A stretch of 64,000 nucleotides of DNA from Haloactinopolyspora alba (GTDB taxonomy: Bacteria > Actinomycetota > Actinomycetes > Jiangellales > Jiangellaceae): assembly GCF_003014555.1 (NCBI RefSeq), contig NZ_PYGE01000003.1:258206-322205 (forward strand). Reading direction: 5' to 3'. The notes beneath the pieces were generated by a model. It worked only from the letters and a program-made list of their open reading frames with translations, was not told where the DNA came from and searched no databases. The stretch's first letter is position 1, and the number at the start of each line of letters is the position of its first letter. Both the position numbers and the translations under genes were made by a program. Of this stretch, positions 21,834-31,406 are shown in pieces.

Positions 21834-22802
21834 CTACTTCGACGTCACCGCCGCCGGCGGGGTGGTCGAGCTCTCGAGCGCTGCCCGGGCCCTGTCCCAC
21901 GCCGGGTCGCCCGGGTACAGGGACGAGCGCAGGAACGCCCAGATCAGCGACCGGACAGCCGCGACCCGCTCCGGGTTCTCGTCGGTGGTCTCGGCCCCGT
22001 CCCACATCGAGATGCCGCCGAAGCCGTGCTCGGCGCCGTACACGTACAGCCGTGTCTTCGGGGACGGGCCGAGGTCGTAGGGCTGCTCGCGCCACCTCGC
22101 GTTGTCCGAGAACATCGGGTTCTGGTCGTTCTCGCCGACCACCACCATCATCGCTGCGGTCATGGCGTCGAACCGCAACGACCGCAGCGCCGGGTAGTTC
22201 GTGTCCGCGAACTCCGCCAGCTCACGACCGTCGCCCGGGCCGGCGATGTCGACACCGACGGCGATGCGGTCGTCGTTGAACGAGACGACCTCCTGGGTGG
22301 CAGGGTGCTCCATCTCCGCGCCCCGCAGCATGCTGACGGTGTGCCCGCCCAGCGAGTGCCCGACAGCGGCGATCCTCGTGCGGTCGGTCCGGCCGGCCAG
22401 GCCCGGCACGGCCGCTTCGATGTCGTCGAGGTGGTCGAGGATGAACACCATGTCGTCGGCCCGCGAAACGGAGTACAGCGGGGCGTCCGGATCGTCGAGG
22501 CCCCGCAGCCCGAGAGCGAGCGAGTCCTGGTGCGTCGGCTGCACGACGACGAACCCCCGGGCCGCCCAGAAGTTCGTCAACGGGCCGTAGCCGTTGAACG
22601 ACGACACGAACGTCGACGGGCCGTGTCCGTGCGAGAACAGCAGGATGGGCAGGTCATCGCCGGTCGCCGGCATGGTGACCTTGACCTGCAGGTCGACGTG
22701 CCGGCCGGGCACGTTCAGCGTCACCGGCAGGTAGCTGACGATGGGCGTCGGAGTGGTCGTGGGGATGCCGGCGTCTTCGGTGACCGGTGTGGGGACGCTC
22801 AT
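21834..22802 (-). CDS. Alpha/beta hydrolase, chlorophyllase/platelet-activating-factor acetylhydrolase-like
   Basis: A 322-residue hydrolase without a signal peptide. The nucleophile elbow is GHSLGGH (catalytic Ser). The oxyanion region is LLFSHGHGPS. A later Asp (in VVVGENDQNPMF) and the His in YGAEHGFGG complete a plausible triad. The ATG at 22802 has GGAG upstream; the open frame before it lacks a start signal. It belongs to a minus-strand run with MFS, aldehyde dehydrogenase and SDR genes, which may be read together. Substrate unknown; an ester is likely. Confidence 0.85.
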   Translation of the reverse strand: MSVPTPVTEDAGIPTTTPTPIVSYLPVTLNVPGRHVDLQVKVTMPATGDDLPILLFSHGHGPSTFVSSFNGYGPLTNFWAARGFVVVQPTHQDSLALGLRGLDDPDAPLYSVSRADDMVFILDHLDDIEAAVPGLAGRTDRTRIAAVGHSLGGHTVSMLRGAEMEHPATQEVVSFNDDRIAVGVDIAGPGDGRELAEFADTNYPALRSLRFDAMTAAMMVVVGENDQNPMFSDNARWREQPYDLGPSPKTRLYVYGAEHGFGGISMWDGAETTDENPERVAAVRSLIWAFLRSSLYPGDPAWDRARAALESSTTPPAAVTSK

Positions 22803-22882
22803 GGGGTGTGACTCCTTCGATCGGATGGTGGTCTGACGATTGCGCCGAGCCCGGTGGGCTCGTCTTCGATGTGTCCGTCCGC

Positions 22883-24163
22883 TCAAACCTGCTCGACAGC
22901 GGCTGGACGTTGACTACTCGGCAGTCCCGACTTCTTGCGTGACAGTCCGGCAGTGGTCTTCGCGCGGTCCTGGACGGCGATCGCGGCCAGGGCGATTCCG
23001 CCGGCCACCGCGGAGCCCGTCATGGCCGTCGCGGTGGCGGTGCCGTCGTTGCCGAGCATCCCGACGGCCGGGGCGACGAGCGCACCGAGGCTGAACTGGA
23101 TCGCCCCGACGACGGCCGCGGCGGTCCCGGCCGCCTCACCGTGCCGGGACAGCGCCAGTGCCGTCGTGTTCGGGACGACGAGCGCACCTCCGGCCAGCAT
23201 GCACAGCACCGGGACGACGAAGCCCGCCAGACCTCCGGCTCCGGCGACCTGCAGCGCCGTCATGACGACACCGGAGGCGACGACCGTCGCCAGCGCGCCG
23301 CCCGCGATCGCCTGCGAGCCGAACCGGCGTAGCAGTGGAGGGTTGAGCTGGGCGCCGCCGATCAAGGCGAAGGCCGAGGCACCGAAGACCAGGCCGAACT
23401 GCTGCTCGTCGAGGCCGAACTGCTGCTGCAGCACGAAGCTGGACCCGGCGACGTAGGAGAAGATCGCGCCGAAGGCCAGCCCGGTGACCAGCGCCAGCAG
23501 GACGAACCGGCCATCGCCGAGGAGCGGCCGGTAGGCGCGCCACACCTGGACCGTGCCGGCGTGCCGGCGCCGCTGCGACGGGAGCGTCTCGGGCAGCGCA
23601 GCGGCCGCGAGGACGATCAGGGCGGCGCCGAGCACCGCCAGCGCGCCGAACACCCATCGCCACGATCCGGCGAGCAGCACCGCGCTGCCCAGCGTCGGGG
23701 CGAGGATCGGCGCGGCGCCCATGACGAGCATGAGCCGAGAGATCGCCGTCGCGGCGGCGCGCCCGTCGAACAGGTCGCGCACGACGGCCATCGCCACGAC
23801 GGTGGCGGCCGCCGCACCCACGCCCTGCAGGACCCTCAGGGCGCCCAGGACCCAGATGTCCCACGCGACGACCGACAGCAACGACGCCGCGACGTGCAGG
23901 GCGAGACCGGCCAGGAGAGGACGGCGCCGGCCCGCGACGTCGGACAGCGGGCCGATGAGCAGCTGACCGAGTCCCAGCCCGAGCAGGGTCCCGGTCAGGG
24001 TGAACTGGACCAGGGCTTCGGTGGTGCCGAGGTCGTCGACGATCGCGGGCAGGGCCGGTAGGTACATGTCGATGGTGAGCGGGCCGACGGCGACGAGGGC
24101 GCCGAGCAGCAGGATGATGCCGGCGACGCTGGTGGGGGTGGGCCGTTCGGAGACGGTGGTCAT
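22883..24163 (-). CDS. MFS transporter, Bcr/CflA-type multidrug exporter
   Basis: A 426-residue, ~12-helix protein starting MTTVSERPTPTS. The first helix contains GPLTIDMYLPALPAI, the Bcr/CflA signature, and the loop after helix 2 is GPLSDVAGRRRPLL. An AAAGGCAG-like ribosome-binding site precedes the ATG. It should export drugs or metabolites by proton antiport. It lies 80 bp upstream of the hydrolase gene on the same strand and 65 bp after the aldehyde dehydrogenase. Confidence 0.88.
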   Translation of the reverse strand: MTTVSERPTPTSVAGIILLLGALVAVGPLTIDMYLPALPAIVDDLGTTEALVQFTLTGTLLGLGLGQLLIGPLSDVAGRRRPLLAGLALHVAASLLSVVAWDIWVLGALRVLQGVGAAAATVVAMAVVRDLFDGRAAATAISRLMLVMGAAPILAPTLGSAVLLAGSWRWVFGALAVLGAALIVLAAAALPETLPSQRRRHAGTVQVWRAYRPLLGDGRFVLLALVTGLAFGAIFSYVAGSSFVLQQQFGLDEQQFGLVFGASAFALIGGAQLNPPLLRRFGSQAIAGGALATVVASGVVMTALQVAGAGGLAGFVVPVLCMLAGGALVVPNTTALALSRHGEAAGTAAAVVGAIQFSLGALVAPAVGMLGNDGTATATAMTGSAVAGGIALAAIAVQDRAKTTAGLSRKKSGLPSSQRPAAVEQV

Positions 24164-24228
24164 CGTTCTGCCTTTCGAGAGGGCGGAAGACCCGGGCGGC
24201 CGGCGGAACCGGCCGCCCGGGCGAGGTG

Positions 24229-25743
24229 TCACAGCGCGAGGAGGACGGCCTTGTGTTTCGTGAAGGCGTCCATCACTTCCGGACCGCCTTCGCCGCCGAC
24301 ACCGGACTGTTTGAATCCGGAGAACGGCATCGGGCCGGTGGTCATCTCGTGGTGGGTGTTGACCCAGACGGTGCCGGCGTCGACGCCGTCGGCGACCCGG
24401 TGGGCGGTGGTGAGGTCGCTCGTCCACACCGACGCCGCCAGTCCGTACTCGGTCTGGTTGGCCTTGGTGATCGCGTCGGCGGTGTCGGTGAAGCTCATCA
24501 ACGCGCCGACCGGGCCGAAGATCTCCTCCCGCACCACCCGCATGTCCGGGGTGACCTCGTCCAGCAGGGTGGGCTCGACGAAGAACCCGCGGTCGCCGTA
24601 CCGCGAGCCGCCGGTGCGGGTGTGCGCCCCTTCCTGGGCGGCGACGTCGAGGTAGCCGGTCACGTGGTCGAAGTGCTGCCGGGTGGCCAGCGGCCCCATC
24701 ATCGTGGCCGGGTCGAACGGGTCACCGACCGTGAACGCCGCGACGGCGGCGGACAACCGCTCGGCGAACTCCTCGCGGACGCTCTCCTGGACGAGGATGC
24801 GGGTCCCGGCGGTGCAGGCCTGCCCGCTGCCGCCCAGGAGCGCGATCGCGACGCCGCGCGCGGTCGCTTCCAGGTCGGCGTCGGCGAACACGACGACGGG
24901 CGACTTGCCGCCCAGCTCCAGGGTGAGCCGCTTGAGGTCGGCGCTGGCCACCTCGTGCACGTGCCTGCCCACCCGGGTCGACCCGGTGAAGGCGATCTTG
25001 GCCACGCCGGGGTGGCGGACCAGCGCCTCCCCCACCACGCTGCCCGACCCGGTGACGACGTTGACGACGCCTGCGGGTAGGTCCGTCTCCTGGTGCAGGA
25101 GCTCGGCGAAGCGCAGAGTCGTCAGCGACGCCCACTCCGGCGGCTTGAGCACCGCGGTGTTGCCCGCCGCCAGCGCCGGGGCCAGCTTCAGCGCGAGTTG
25201 CGGCATGGGGCCGTTCCAGCCCCAGATGCACCCGACGACGCCGAGCGGCTCCTTGCGGGTGTACCCCAGCCGGTCCGGTCCGAGCGCGACGGTGTGCCCG
25301 TTGAGCCTGGTCGGCCAGCCGGCGAAGTGCCGGTAGGTCTGGGCGACCGCGCCCATCATGTGCCGCGTCATGCGGTGGGGCATGCCCATGGTGCGCGACT
25401 CGATGTTCGCCAGTTCGTCGCCGTGCTCGTCGAAGACGTCGGCGACCTGGGTGAGGATCCGGCCGCGGCGGTCCGGGTCGATGCCGGACCAGGACGGGTC
25501 GGTGAACGCCCGCTGGGCGGCCCGGACGGCCGTGTCGACGTCGTCGGCGGTGCCGCGGCCGATGCCGGCCAGCTTCTCCTCGGTGGTGGGGTCGATGGTC
25601 GCCAGCGTCTCCCCCGACGAGCCGGGGGTCTGGCGGCCGTCGATCCACATGAGGTGGTCACCGGCGCGGACGAAGTCGGGGACGGTCCTCCGCGCCTCCT
25701 CGGCGACCGGCGGTGTGGTTCCGATCGTGGTGGACGTGGACAT
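24229..25743 (-). CDS. NAD(P)-dependent aldehyde dehydrogenase
   Basis: A 504-residue enzyme with all ALDH landmarks: GWNGPMPQL, KPPEWASLTTLR, FTGSTRVG, catalytic Glu in LTLELGGKSP, catalytic Cys in GSGQACTAGTR, and EEIFGPVGALMSF. It oxidises an aldehyde to the acid. The ATG at 25743 follows an AGGAGGAG by about 8 bases. The SDR gene lies 55 bp upstream on the same strand; alcohol to aldehyde to acid would be a sensible pair of steps. Substrate not evident. Confidence 0.93.
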   Translation of the reverse strand: MSTSTTIGTTPPVAEEARRTVPDFVRAGDHLMWIDGRQTPGSSGETLATIDPTTEEKLAGIGRGTADDVDTAVRAAQRAFTDPSWSGIDPDRRGRILTQVADVFDEHGDELANIESRTMGMPHRMTRHMMGAVAQTYRHFAGWPTRLNGHTVALGPDRLGYTRKEPLGVVGCIWGWNGPMPQLALKLAPALAAGNTAVLKPPEWASLTTLRFAELLHQETDLPAGVVNVVTGSGSVVGEALVRHPGVAKIAFTGSTRVGRHVHEVASADLKRLTLELGGKSPVVVFADADLEATARGVAIALLGGSGQACTAGTRILVQESVREEFAERLSAAVAAFTVGDPFDPATMMGPLATRQHFDHVTGYLDVAAQEGAHTRTGGSRYGDRGFFVEPTLLDEVTPDMRVVREEIFGPVGALMSFTDTADAITKANQTEYGLAASVWTSDLTTAHRVADGVDAGTVWVNTHHEMTTGPMPFSGFKQSGVGGEGGPEVMDAFTKHKAVLLAL

Positions 25744-25798
25744 GTCGATCACTCCTCCTGGTGTGCCGTTTCCGGCGGACGTCGTGTGCCGCGGCGGG

Positions 25799-26824
25799 TC
25801 AGGCGTCGAGCAGCTGCTCGCTGAGGTCCCAGAGCCGCCGCGCGGAGTCCGGGTCGATGGCGTGCGGTGCGACGTCGGTGGGCGGAGGACCGTCGAACTC
25901 GGCGGTCGGCGGTGTGGGGTCGACCGGCGAGATGTCGTTGTCCTTGAGGTAGACGCCGCCGATGCCGGCGAGCAACGGGCTGGTCGCCGCGAACACCGCG
26001 GTGCTGGCCCCCTGCGCAGGCGTCTTCAGCCCGTGTTCCGGCGCGATGACCGGATTGCCGGCCTCATCGATGATGCCGCTGTCGCGCAGCACCTCTTCGG
26101 GCAGCGAGAGCTCCGGCGCCTCACCCGCGCCGCGCGCCGGCCCCAGGTTCGTGCCCATGATGATGCCCGGGTGCACGACATAGCCCCGGATCCCGTCACC
26201 GGAGCACCGCCGGTCCAGCTCGACCGCGAACAGCACGTTGGCGGTCTTCGACTGGCCGTAGGCGACATGACCGTCGTAGTCGGTCGTGGTGAAGTTCGGG
26301 TCGTCCCACCGGATGTCGGCGAGGCGATGCGCCCCCGACGTCATGGTGACGACCCGGGCGCCGTGAGCGGCGCGCAACGCGGCCAGCAGGCCGTTGGTGA
26401 GCTGGAAGTGGCCCAGATGGTTGGTCGCGAGGTGCGACTCGTACCCGCGGGCGTCGCGCACCAGCGGACCGCCCATGACGCCGGCGTTGTTGATCAGGAC
26501 GTGCAGCCGACGCTCCGTCTCGAGGTAACGGGCCACGAACTCGTCGACCGACGCGGGATCGATCAGGTCCAGCCGCTCCACCTCGACGCGCTCGATACCT
26601 TCCACGGCGACGGCGGCACGGTCCGGGTTGCGGGCACCGATCGTGACCGCGGCACCCGCCCCGCTGAGCGCGCGCGTCATCTCGAGACCGAGACCGACGT
26701 GCCCGCCGGTGATCACGACGTTCGTTCCGGACAGGTCGAGGCCCTCCAGGACGTCATCGACGGTGGACGCGGCGGTGAATCCGGTTCCGATGGGCTGCTG
26801 TCGCCGAACAGTGGGTGTGGACAT
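25799..26824 (-). CDS. Short-chain dehydrogenase/reductase (retinol-dehydrogenase-like)
   Basis: A 341-residue SDR. The cofactor loop is TGGHVGLG, followed by NNAGVMGG and the active-site pair YGQSK; Ser of MTSGAHR completes the triad. The insertion before the C-terminus and the length match the WW-oxidoreductase/retinol dehydrogenase-like subgroup. The ATG at 26824 has GGAAGGAA upstream. It is the first gene of the minus-strand run and is divergent from a large LuxR regulator across 151 bp. Confidence 0.9.
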   Translation of the reverse strand: MSTPTVRRQQPIGTGFTAASTVDDVLEGLDLSGTNVVITGGHVGLGLEMTRALSGAGAAVTIGARNPDRAAVAVEGIERVEVERLDLIDPASVDEFVARYLETERRLHVLINNAGVMGGPLVRDARGYESHLATNHLGHFQLTNGLLAALRAAHGARVVTMTSGAHRLADIRWDDPNFTTTDYDGHVAYGQSKTANVLFAVELDRRCSGDGIRGYVVHPGIIMGTNLGPARGAGEAPELSLPEEVLRDSGIIDEAGNPVIAPEHGLKTPAQGASTAVFAATSPLLAGIGGVYLKDNDISPVDPTPPTAEFDGPPPTDVAPHAIDPDSARRLWDLSEQLLDA

Positions 26825-26915
26825 GCCTGGCGTTCCTTCCTGTGCGCTTCCCGGGCATGGCCGCCCGGTAGGCATCAGGTTCGTCCGGCCGGGCACGCGT
26901 CGGCATCGGCGATCG

Positions 26916-26966
26916 TCGCCTAGTCGTGCGGCGGCGATCGCCTACTCGACCGGCGTCGCACTAGGC
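26916..26966. promoter_or_regulatory. Repeated sites in the SDR/LuxR divergent region
   Basis: TCGCCTAGTCG (26916-26926) and TCGCCTACTCG (26938-26948) are direct repeats 22 bp apart, two helical turns. ACTAGGC (26960-26966) is the inverse of the GCCTAGT in the first copy. They lie just upstream of the LuxR gene and are candidates for its own binding sites. Not proven. Confidence 0.4.
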
Positions 26967-26975
26967 TGTCGAGCG

Positions 26976-29711
26976 ATGAGAGGCCGCCATGCCGAGCGCG
27001 AGGCAGTGGACCGCCTGCTCGCGCACGCGCAGGCCGGCCGCAGTGGCGTGCTCGTCGTGCGCGGCGAGGCCGGCATCGGCAAGACGGCGCTGCTACGCCA
27101 CGCACGCGACGCCGCGTCCGGGTTCCGCGTGGTGCACGCGGTGGGCGTCGAGGCGGAGTCCGGGTTCGCGTTCGCGGGACTGCATCAGCTCTGCGCCCCG
27201 GTCCTGGAGCACCTCGGCGCCCTGCCCGAACCGCAGCAGAGCGCCCTCGCTGTGGGGCTGGGCCGCCGCAGCGGCGATCGGCCCGATCCGTTCCTCGTCG
27301 GGCTCGCCACCCTCGGCCTGCTGGCCGAGGCGGCGGACGAGCGCCCGCTTCTGTGCGTGGTGGACGACGCCCAGTGGCTCGACACGGTGTCGCTGCAGAT
27401 GCTGGCGTTCGTGGCGCGCCGGGTGCACGCGGACCCCCTGGCGCTCGTGTTCGGGCTACGCGACCCGGCACGTGACAGCGAAACCGGAGCGCTGCTCGCC
27501 GACCTGCCGGTCCTGGACGTCGGCGGCCTGCCCGACGACGATGCTCGCTCCGTCCTGACCGCGGCGGTCCACGAACCGCTCGACGCCGGCGTACGCGACC
27601 GCATCGTCGCCGAGGCGCGGGGGAACCCACTGGCTCTGCTCGAGCTGGCCCAGCACGCCGGGCCGACGGAACTGGCCGGCGGGTTCGGCCTGCCGGACGC
27701 CGTGACCGTACCGGAGGGCATCGAGGAGAGCTTCCGGCGGCGTATCGCCGTGCTGCCCGAGCCGACGCAGCTGATGTTGCTCGTAGCGGCGGCAGAGCCC
27801 TTCGGTGACGTGGAGTTCTTCCGACGCGCCTGCGACCACCTCGGTCTCGGCGTGGACGACGCGGAGCCCGCGCAGGCCGCCGGGCTGCTGGAGTTGGGGA
27901 CGCGCGTGCAGTTCCCGCACCCGTTGGCGCGCTCGGCCGTCTACGGAGCGGCGGCCGCCGCCGATCGCCGCCGGGCTCACGGCGCGATCGCCGCCTCGAT
28001 CGACGCGCGGACCGACCCCGACCGCCACACCTGGCACCAGGCCCAGGCGGTGCTCGGCACCGACGAGGCGATCGCCGCCGAACTGCAGCTCGCCGCGGGC
28101 CGGGCCAGAGCGCGAGGCGGCCCTGCGGCGGCGGCACTGTTCCTGGAGCGGTCGGCCGCGCTGAGCCCTGACCCCGCCACCCGGGCGCGCCGCACCCTGG
28201 ACGCGGCCTACGCCAAGCACCAGGCCGGCGCGTCCGACGCCGCCGTGCAGCTGCTCGCCGCCGCCACGCGCGGAACCCTCGACGAGGCCGGCCGCGCCCG
28301 GGCGGAGCTCCTGCGGGCACAGGTCGCGTTCCACACGACCCGCGGCAGCGACGTGCCGGGGAAGTTGCTGGACGCGGCGAAGTTGCTCGGCCCCTTCGAC
28401 GCCGCGCTGTCCCGCGAGACCGCGCTGCACGCCATCGAGGCGGCAATGCTCGTCGGCAGGTTCGGCCAGGGCGGAGGGGTGACGGAGGTCGCCGAGGCAG
28501 CACGGACAGCGCCCCCGCCCGCCACGCCACCCCGACCGCTGGACCTTCTGCTCGACGGTCTGGTGACGCACTTCGTGGCGGGATACCCGCAGAGCGTGCC
28601 CGCTCTGCGCCGGGCGGTCGAGTCCTGCGGCGACACGCCAGCACCCGCCGACGAGGACGGGTTCGGCCGGCAGTGGCTGTTCTGCCATACCGCCCTGGGC
28701 CTGTGGGACGCCGCCGCAGCCCGTGCTCTCGGCACGGACTTCGTACGGCACGCCCGTGAGAGGGGCGCGCTGACGACGCTGCCGTTCGCGCTCAACTTCC
28801 TCGCGACGGTGCTGGTGCAGGACGGCGAACTGAGCCGCGTCGCCGAGCTCATCGACGAGTCCGACACGATCGCCGGGGCGACGCGCAGCGCACCGATCCC
28901 ACACGGCAGGCTCTTGCTGGCGGCCTGGCGGGGGGACCACGCCGAGGCCACCGAGTTGCACCGCACGAGCGTCGACGACGCGACCCGGCGAGGCGAGGGC
29001 ACGGCGATCACCATCGCCGACTACGCGCTCGCTGTGCTGCACAACGGCCTGGACGACCACGACACGGCCTTGGAGGCCGCCGAGCGGGTACGGGACTCCG
29101 GCGAGATGGTGCACGCGGCGATGGCGCTGCCGGAGCTCGTCGAGGCGGCCGTCCGCGCGAGCCGACCAGAGCGGGTCGCCTCCGCCGTGGAGGACCTCGG
29201 TGTCCAGGCACGCGCCACGGGTGCACCGTGGGCACGCGGACTGCATGCGCGCTCACGAGCGCTGACCACGGACGGACCGGACGCCGAGGCGCTGTTCCGC
29301 GAGTCGGTCGAGGACCTCAGCCGCGCAGGGACGACAGCGCATCTCGCCCGCACCCGGCTGCTCTACGGCGAGTGGTTGCGCCGCGAAGGCCGGCGCCGCG
29401 ACGCGCGTGAACAGCTCCGGACCGCCCACGAGCTGCTGTCCGCCATGGGCGCGGAGGGGTTCGCGGCCCGTGCCGCCGACGAGCTGCGAGCCACCGGCGA
29501 TCAGCCCCGCATGCGCTCCGCCCAGCCCTCCGACGCCCTCACCGTCCAGGAGCTTCGTATCGCGCGGCTGGTCGCCACCGGCGCCACCTCCAAGGAGGCC
29601 GGTGCCCAGCTCTTCCTCAGCCCGCGCACCATCGACGCCCACCTTCGCAGCGTCTTCCGCAAGCTCGGCGTCACTTCACGCCGACAGCTCCGCGACCTGC
29701 ACCTCGCTTGA
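26976..29711 (+). CDS. Large ATP-binding LuxR-family (LAL) regulator
   Basis: A 911-residue regulator starting MRGRHAEREAVDRLL. Walker A is GEAGIGKTALL (~residues 29-39) and Walker B is LCVVDDAQWLD. A long tetratricopeptide-like helical region fills the middle. The C-terminal 65 residues are a LuxR helix-turn-helix (LTVQELRIARLVATGATSKE ... LFLSPRTIDAHLRSVFRKLG). LAL proteins act as ATP-dependent activators, often of catabolic or secondary-metabolite genes. Position suggests control of the divergent SDR-ALDH-MFS-hydrolase run. The frame is open upstream, but the ATG at 26976 matches family N-termini. Confidence 0.9.
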   Translation: MRGRHAEREAVDRLLAHAQAGRSGVLVVRGEAGIGKTALLRHARDAASGFRVVHAVGVEAESGFAFAGLHQLCAPVLEHLGALPEPQQSALAVGLGRRSGDRPDPFLVGLATLGLLAEAADERPLLCVVDDAQWLDTVSLQMLAFVARRVHADPLALVFGLRDPARDSETGALLADLPVLDVGGLPDDDARSVLTAAVHEPLDAGVRDRIVAEARGNPLALLELAQHAGPTELAGGFGLPDAVTVPEGIEESFRRRIAVLPEPTQLMLLVAAAEPFGDVEFFRRACDHLGLGVDDAEPAQAAGLLELGTRVQFPHPLARSAVYGAAAAADRRRAHGAIAASIDARTDPDRHTWHQAQAVLGTDEAIAAELQLAAGRARARGGPAAAALFLERSAALSPDPATRARRTLDAAYAKHQAGASDAAVQLLAAATRGTLDEAGRARAELLRAQVAFHTTRGSDVPGKLLDAAKLLGPFDAALSRETALHAIEAAMLVGRFGQGGGVTEVAEAARTAPPPATPPRPLDLLLDGLVTHFVAGYPQSVPALRRAVESCGDTPAPADEDGFGRQWLFCHTALGLWDAAAARALGTDFVRHARERGALTTLPFALNFLATVLVQDGELSRVAELIDESDTIAGATRSAPIPHGRLLLAAWRGDHAEATELHRTSVDDATRRGEGTAITIADYALAVLHNGLDDHDTALEAAERVRDSGEMVHAAMALPELVEAAVRASRPERVASAVEDLGVQARATGAPWARGLHARSRALTTDGPDAEALFRESVEDLSRAGTTAHLARTRLLYGEWLRREGRRRDAREQLRTAHELLSAMGAEGFAARAADELRATGDQPRMRSAQPSDALTVQELRIARLVATGATSKEAGAQLFLSPRTIDAHLRSVFRKLGVTSRRQLRDLHLA

Positions 29712-29859
29712 TCGGCCACCTGTTCTCTCGCCGCCACCGGAGCGCCATTCCGCTCTGGCACTGCCGGTGACGGACGGCCGCTCCTCGAGCGAGCTCGGAA
29801 CGAGGCCCTGATCACGGCCTTTCTGGACGGCCTGGCCGACTGACCCGACGCGGTTGGGC

Positions 29860-30870
29860 TCAGCCCACCGCCATGTCGGCGAAGGCTCGAGCCGTCGACG
29901 ACGCCAGCGCATACGCCTCGCGCGCCCACCCGGCGTCCGCGCGGGCCAGGCCACACGCCGGCGTCACGACGGTGCGCGCCGCCGTCATCGCCGGGTCCTG
30001 GTCGAGCCGGCGCCACAGGCCGACGATGCGCTGTGCCAGCTCCCGTTCGGTCGGCGGTGTCGCGGGTCGCGTCGACGGAACCACGCCCGGCCACACGGCC
30101 AGACCCTCGTCCACGGCGGCGGCGAGCTCGTCCAGCACGGGGCCACCGAGCACGGACGGGTCCACACTGACGGCCGTCGCACCGGCCCGCCGCAGCAGCG
30201 ACACCGGCACGTCGGGGGCACAACTGTGCACGACGACGGGCACGTCCGCAGCCTGCACGACCAGCGCGAGCAGCGACTCCGCCTCGTGTGCCTCGACCGG
30301 ACGCAGCCGCCCGTACCCGCTGATGGTGGGGATGCTCCCGGCCAGAACCGCCGGCAGGCTCGGCTCGTCGAGCTGCAGCAGCACCTGCGTGCCGGGCAAC
30401 CGGCGCCGGACGTCGGCGACGTGCGTCCGGACGCCCTCGGCCAGCGACTCGGCCAGATCGCGGCGAGCGCCGTGATCGGAGACGGCACGGTCGCCGCGCA
30501 TCTTCTCCAGACTCGCCGCCAGCGTCGACGGGCCGCAGACCTGGACCTTCACCGGGCCGGTGAGCCCGTGCCCGGCGATCTCGAGCGCGTCCAGGTCGGC
30601 GGCGAGCGCCGATCGCGCACGCCGCTCGTCCGCACCCTCACGCTCGATCAGCCGCCAGCCGGACGGCTGGAGGTCGACGTGCAGGTCGATCAGTAGCGCG
30701 GCCGTGCGCGCGACCATGCTCGCGACGGCGCCGCGGTTCGGCAGCTCCGGCAGGTGCGGCAGGTCCGGGAGTTCACCGAGGACGATGCGCGCGGCCTCGT
30801 CCCGGTCGTCGTACGGCAGTGAGCCGACGCCGGTCGCGGCGCCGGTGGTCCAGGGGAAGTCCACGGACAC
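29860..30870 (-). CDS. Methionine-synthase-like protein (MetE C-terminal family)
   Basis: A ~336-residue TIM-barrel protein: FPWTTGAATGVGSLPYDD at the start, VQVCGPSTLAASL, QLDEPSLPAVL, VVHSCAP, and the C-terminal VTPACGLARADAGWA, whose Cys matches a zinc ligand of cobalamin-independent methionine synthase. It is about half the length of MetE and has only the catalytic-half fold. Such short proteins are common in actinobacteria; whether they methylate homocysteine from another donor is not settled. GTG starts at 30870 or 30864 are both possible. It follows thioredoxin by 38 bp. Confidence 0.75.
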   Translation of the reverse strand: MSVDFPWTTGAATGVGSLPYDDRDEAARIVLGELPDLPHLPELPNRGAVASMVARTAALLIDLHVDLQPSGWRLIEREGADERRARSALAADLDALEIAGHGLTGPVKVQVCGPSTLAASLEKMRGDRAVSDHGARRDLAESLAEGVRTHVADVRRRLPGTQVLLQLDEPSLPAVLAGSIPTISGYGRLRPVEAHEAESLLALVVQAADVPVVVHSCAPDVPVSLLRRAGATAVSVDPSVLGGPVLDELAAAVDEGLAVWPGVVPSTRPATPPTERELAQRIVGLWRRLDQDPAMTAARTVVTPACGLARADAGWAREAYALASSTARAFADMAVG

Positions 30871-30908
30871 CGACCCTACGACGGCGCCGCGACCGGCGTC
30901 CGGTGCCC

Positions 30909-31277
30909 TCAACCCGTCTCGGCCTGCTCGGCCGCCTGCCGGGTCACCTCGTCCATGTCCAGGGCGCGGACCTGCGAGATGAGGTCCTCCAGCGCGTGCT
31001 CGGGCAGCGCGCCGGGCTCGGCGTACAGCACGACCCCGTCCCTGATCGCCATCAGCGTGGGGATCGAGGTGATCTGCATCGCACCGGCCAGCTCACGTTC
31101 GGCCTCGGTGTCGACCTTCGCGAACACGATGTCCTCGTGCCGTTCCGACGCCTTCTCGTACACGGGGGCGAACTGCCGGCACGGCCCGCACCAGGCTGCC
31201 CAGAAGTCCACCAGCGTGATGCCGTCCGAGGTCGTCACGTCGTTGAACGTCTCTTTGGTGATGTCGACCGTCGCCAT
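30909..31277 (-). CDS. Thioredoxin
   Basis: A 122-residue thioredoxin fold with the redox site WAAWCGPCRQF and the cis-Pro segment SIPTLMA. It lacks a signal peptide, so it acts in the cytoplasm. The ATG at 31277 follows GGAG. The C-terminal tail (~12 residues, RQAAEQAETG) is longer than in the minimal family. It reduces disulfides in target proteins; it could serve the arsenate-reductase-like genes nearby, though they are not in the same transcript. Confidence 0.93.
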   Translation of the reverse strand: MATVDITKETFNDVTTSDGITLVDFWAAWCGPCRQFAPVYEKASERHEDIVFAKVDTEAERELAGAMQITSIPTLMAIRDGVVLYAEPGALPEHALEDLISQVRALDMDEVTRQAAEQAETG

Positions 31278-31406
31278 TGTCTCCGCTCCCTTCACGGTGT
31301 CCGGGGACGGAACGCGGCGGCCGGCTCGCGAATTCCCCCGGCCGGTGTCCACGTCCCGTCCCCCACGGAGTCCGTGCGGCGACGATCCGCCGGCGACGAC
31401 GCCGGG

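Noticed and set aside
29735-29769. Terminator between the LAL regulator and the methionine-synthase-like gene
   Set aside because: CACCGG/CCGGTG arms exist, but the inner pairing is uneven and the stem is weak, so I did not call it.
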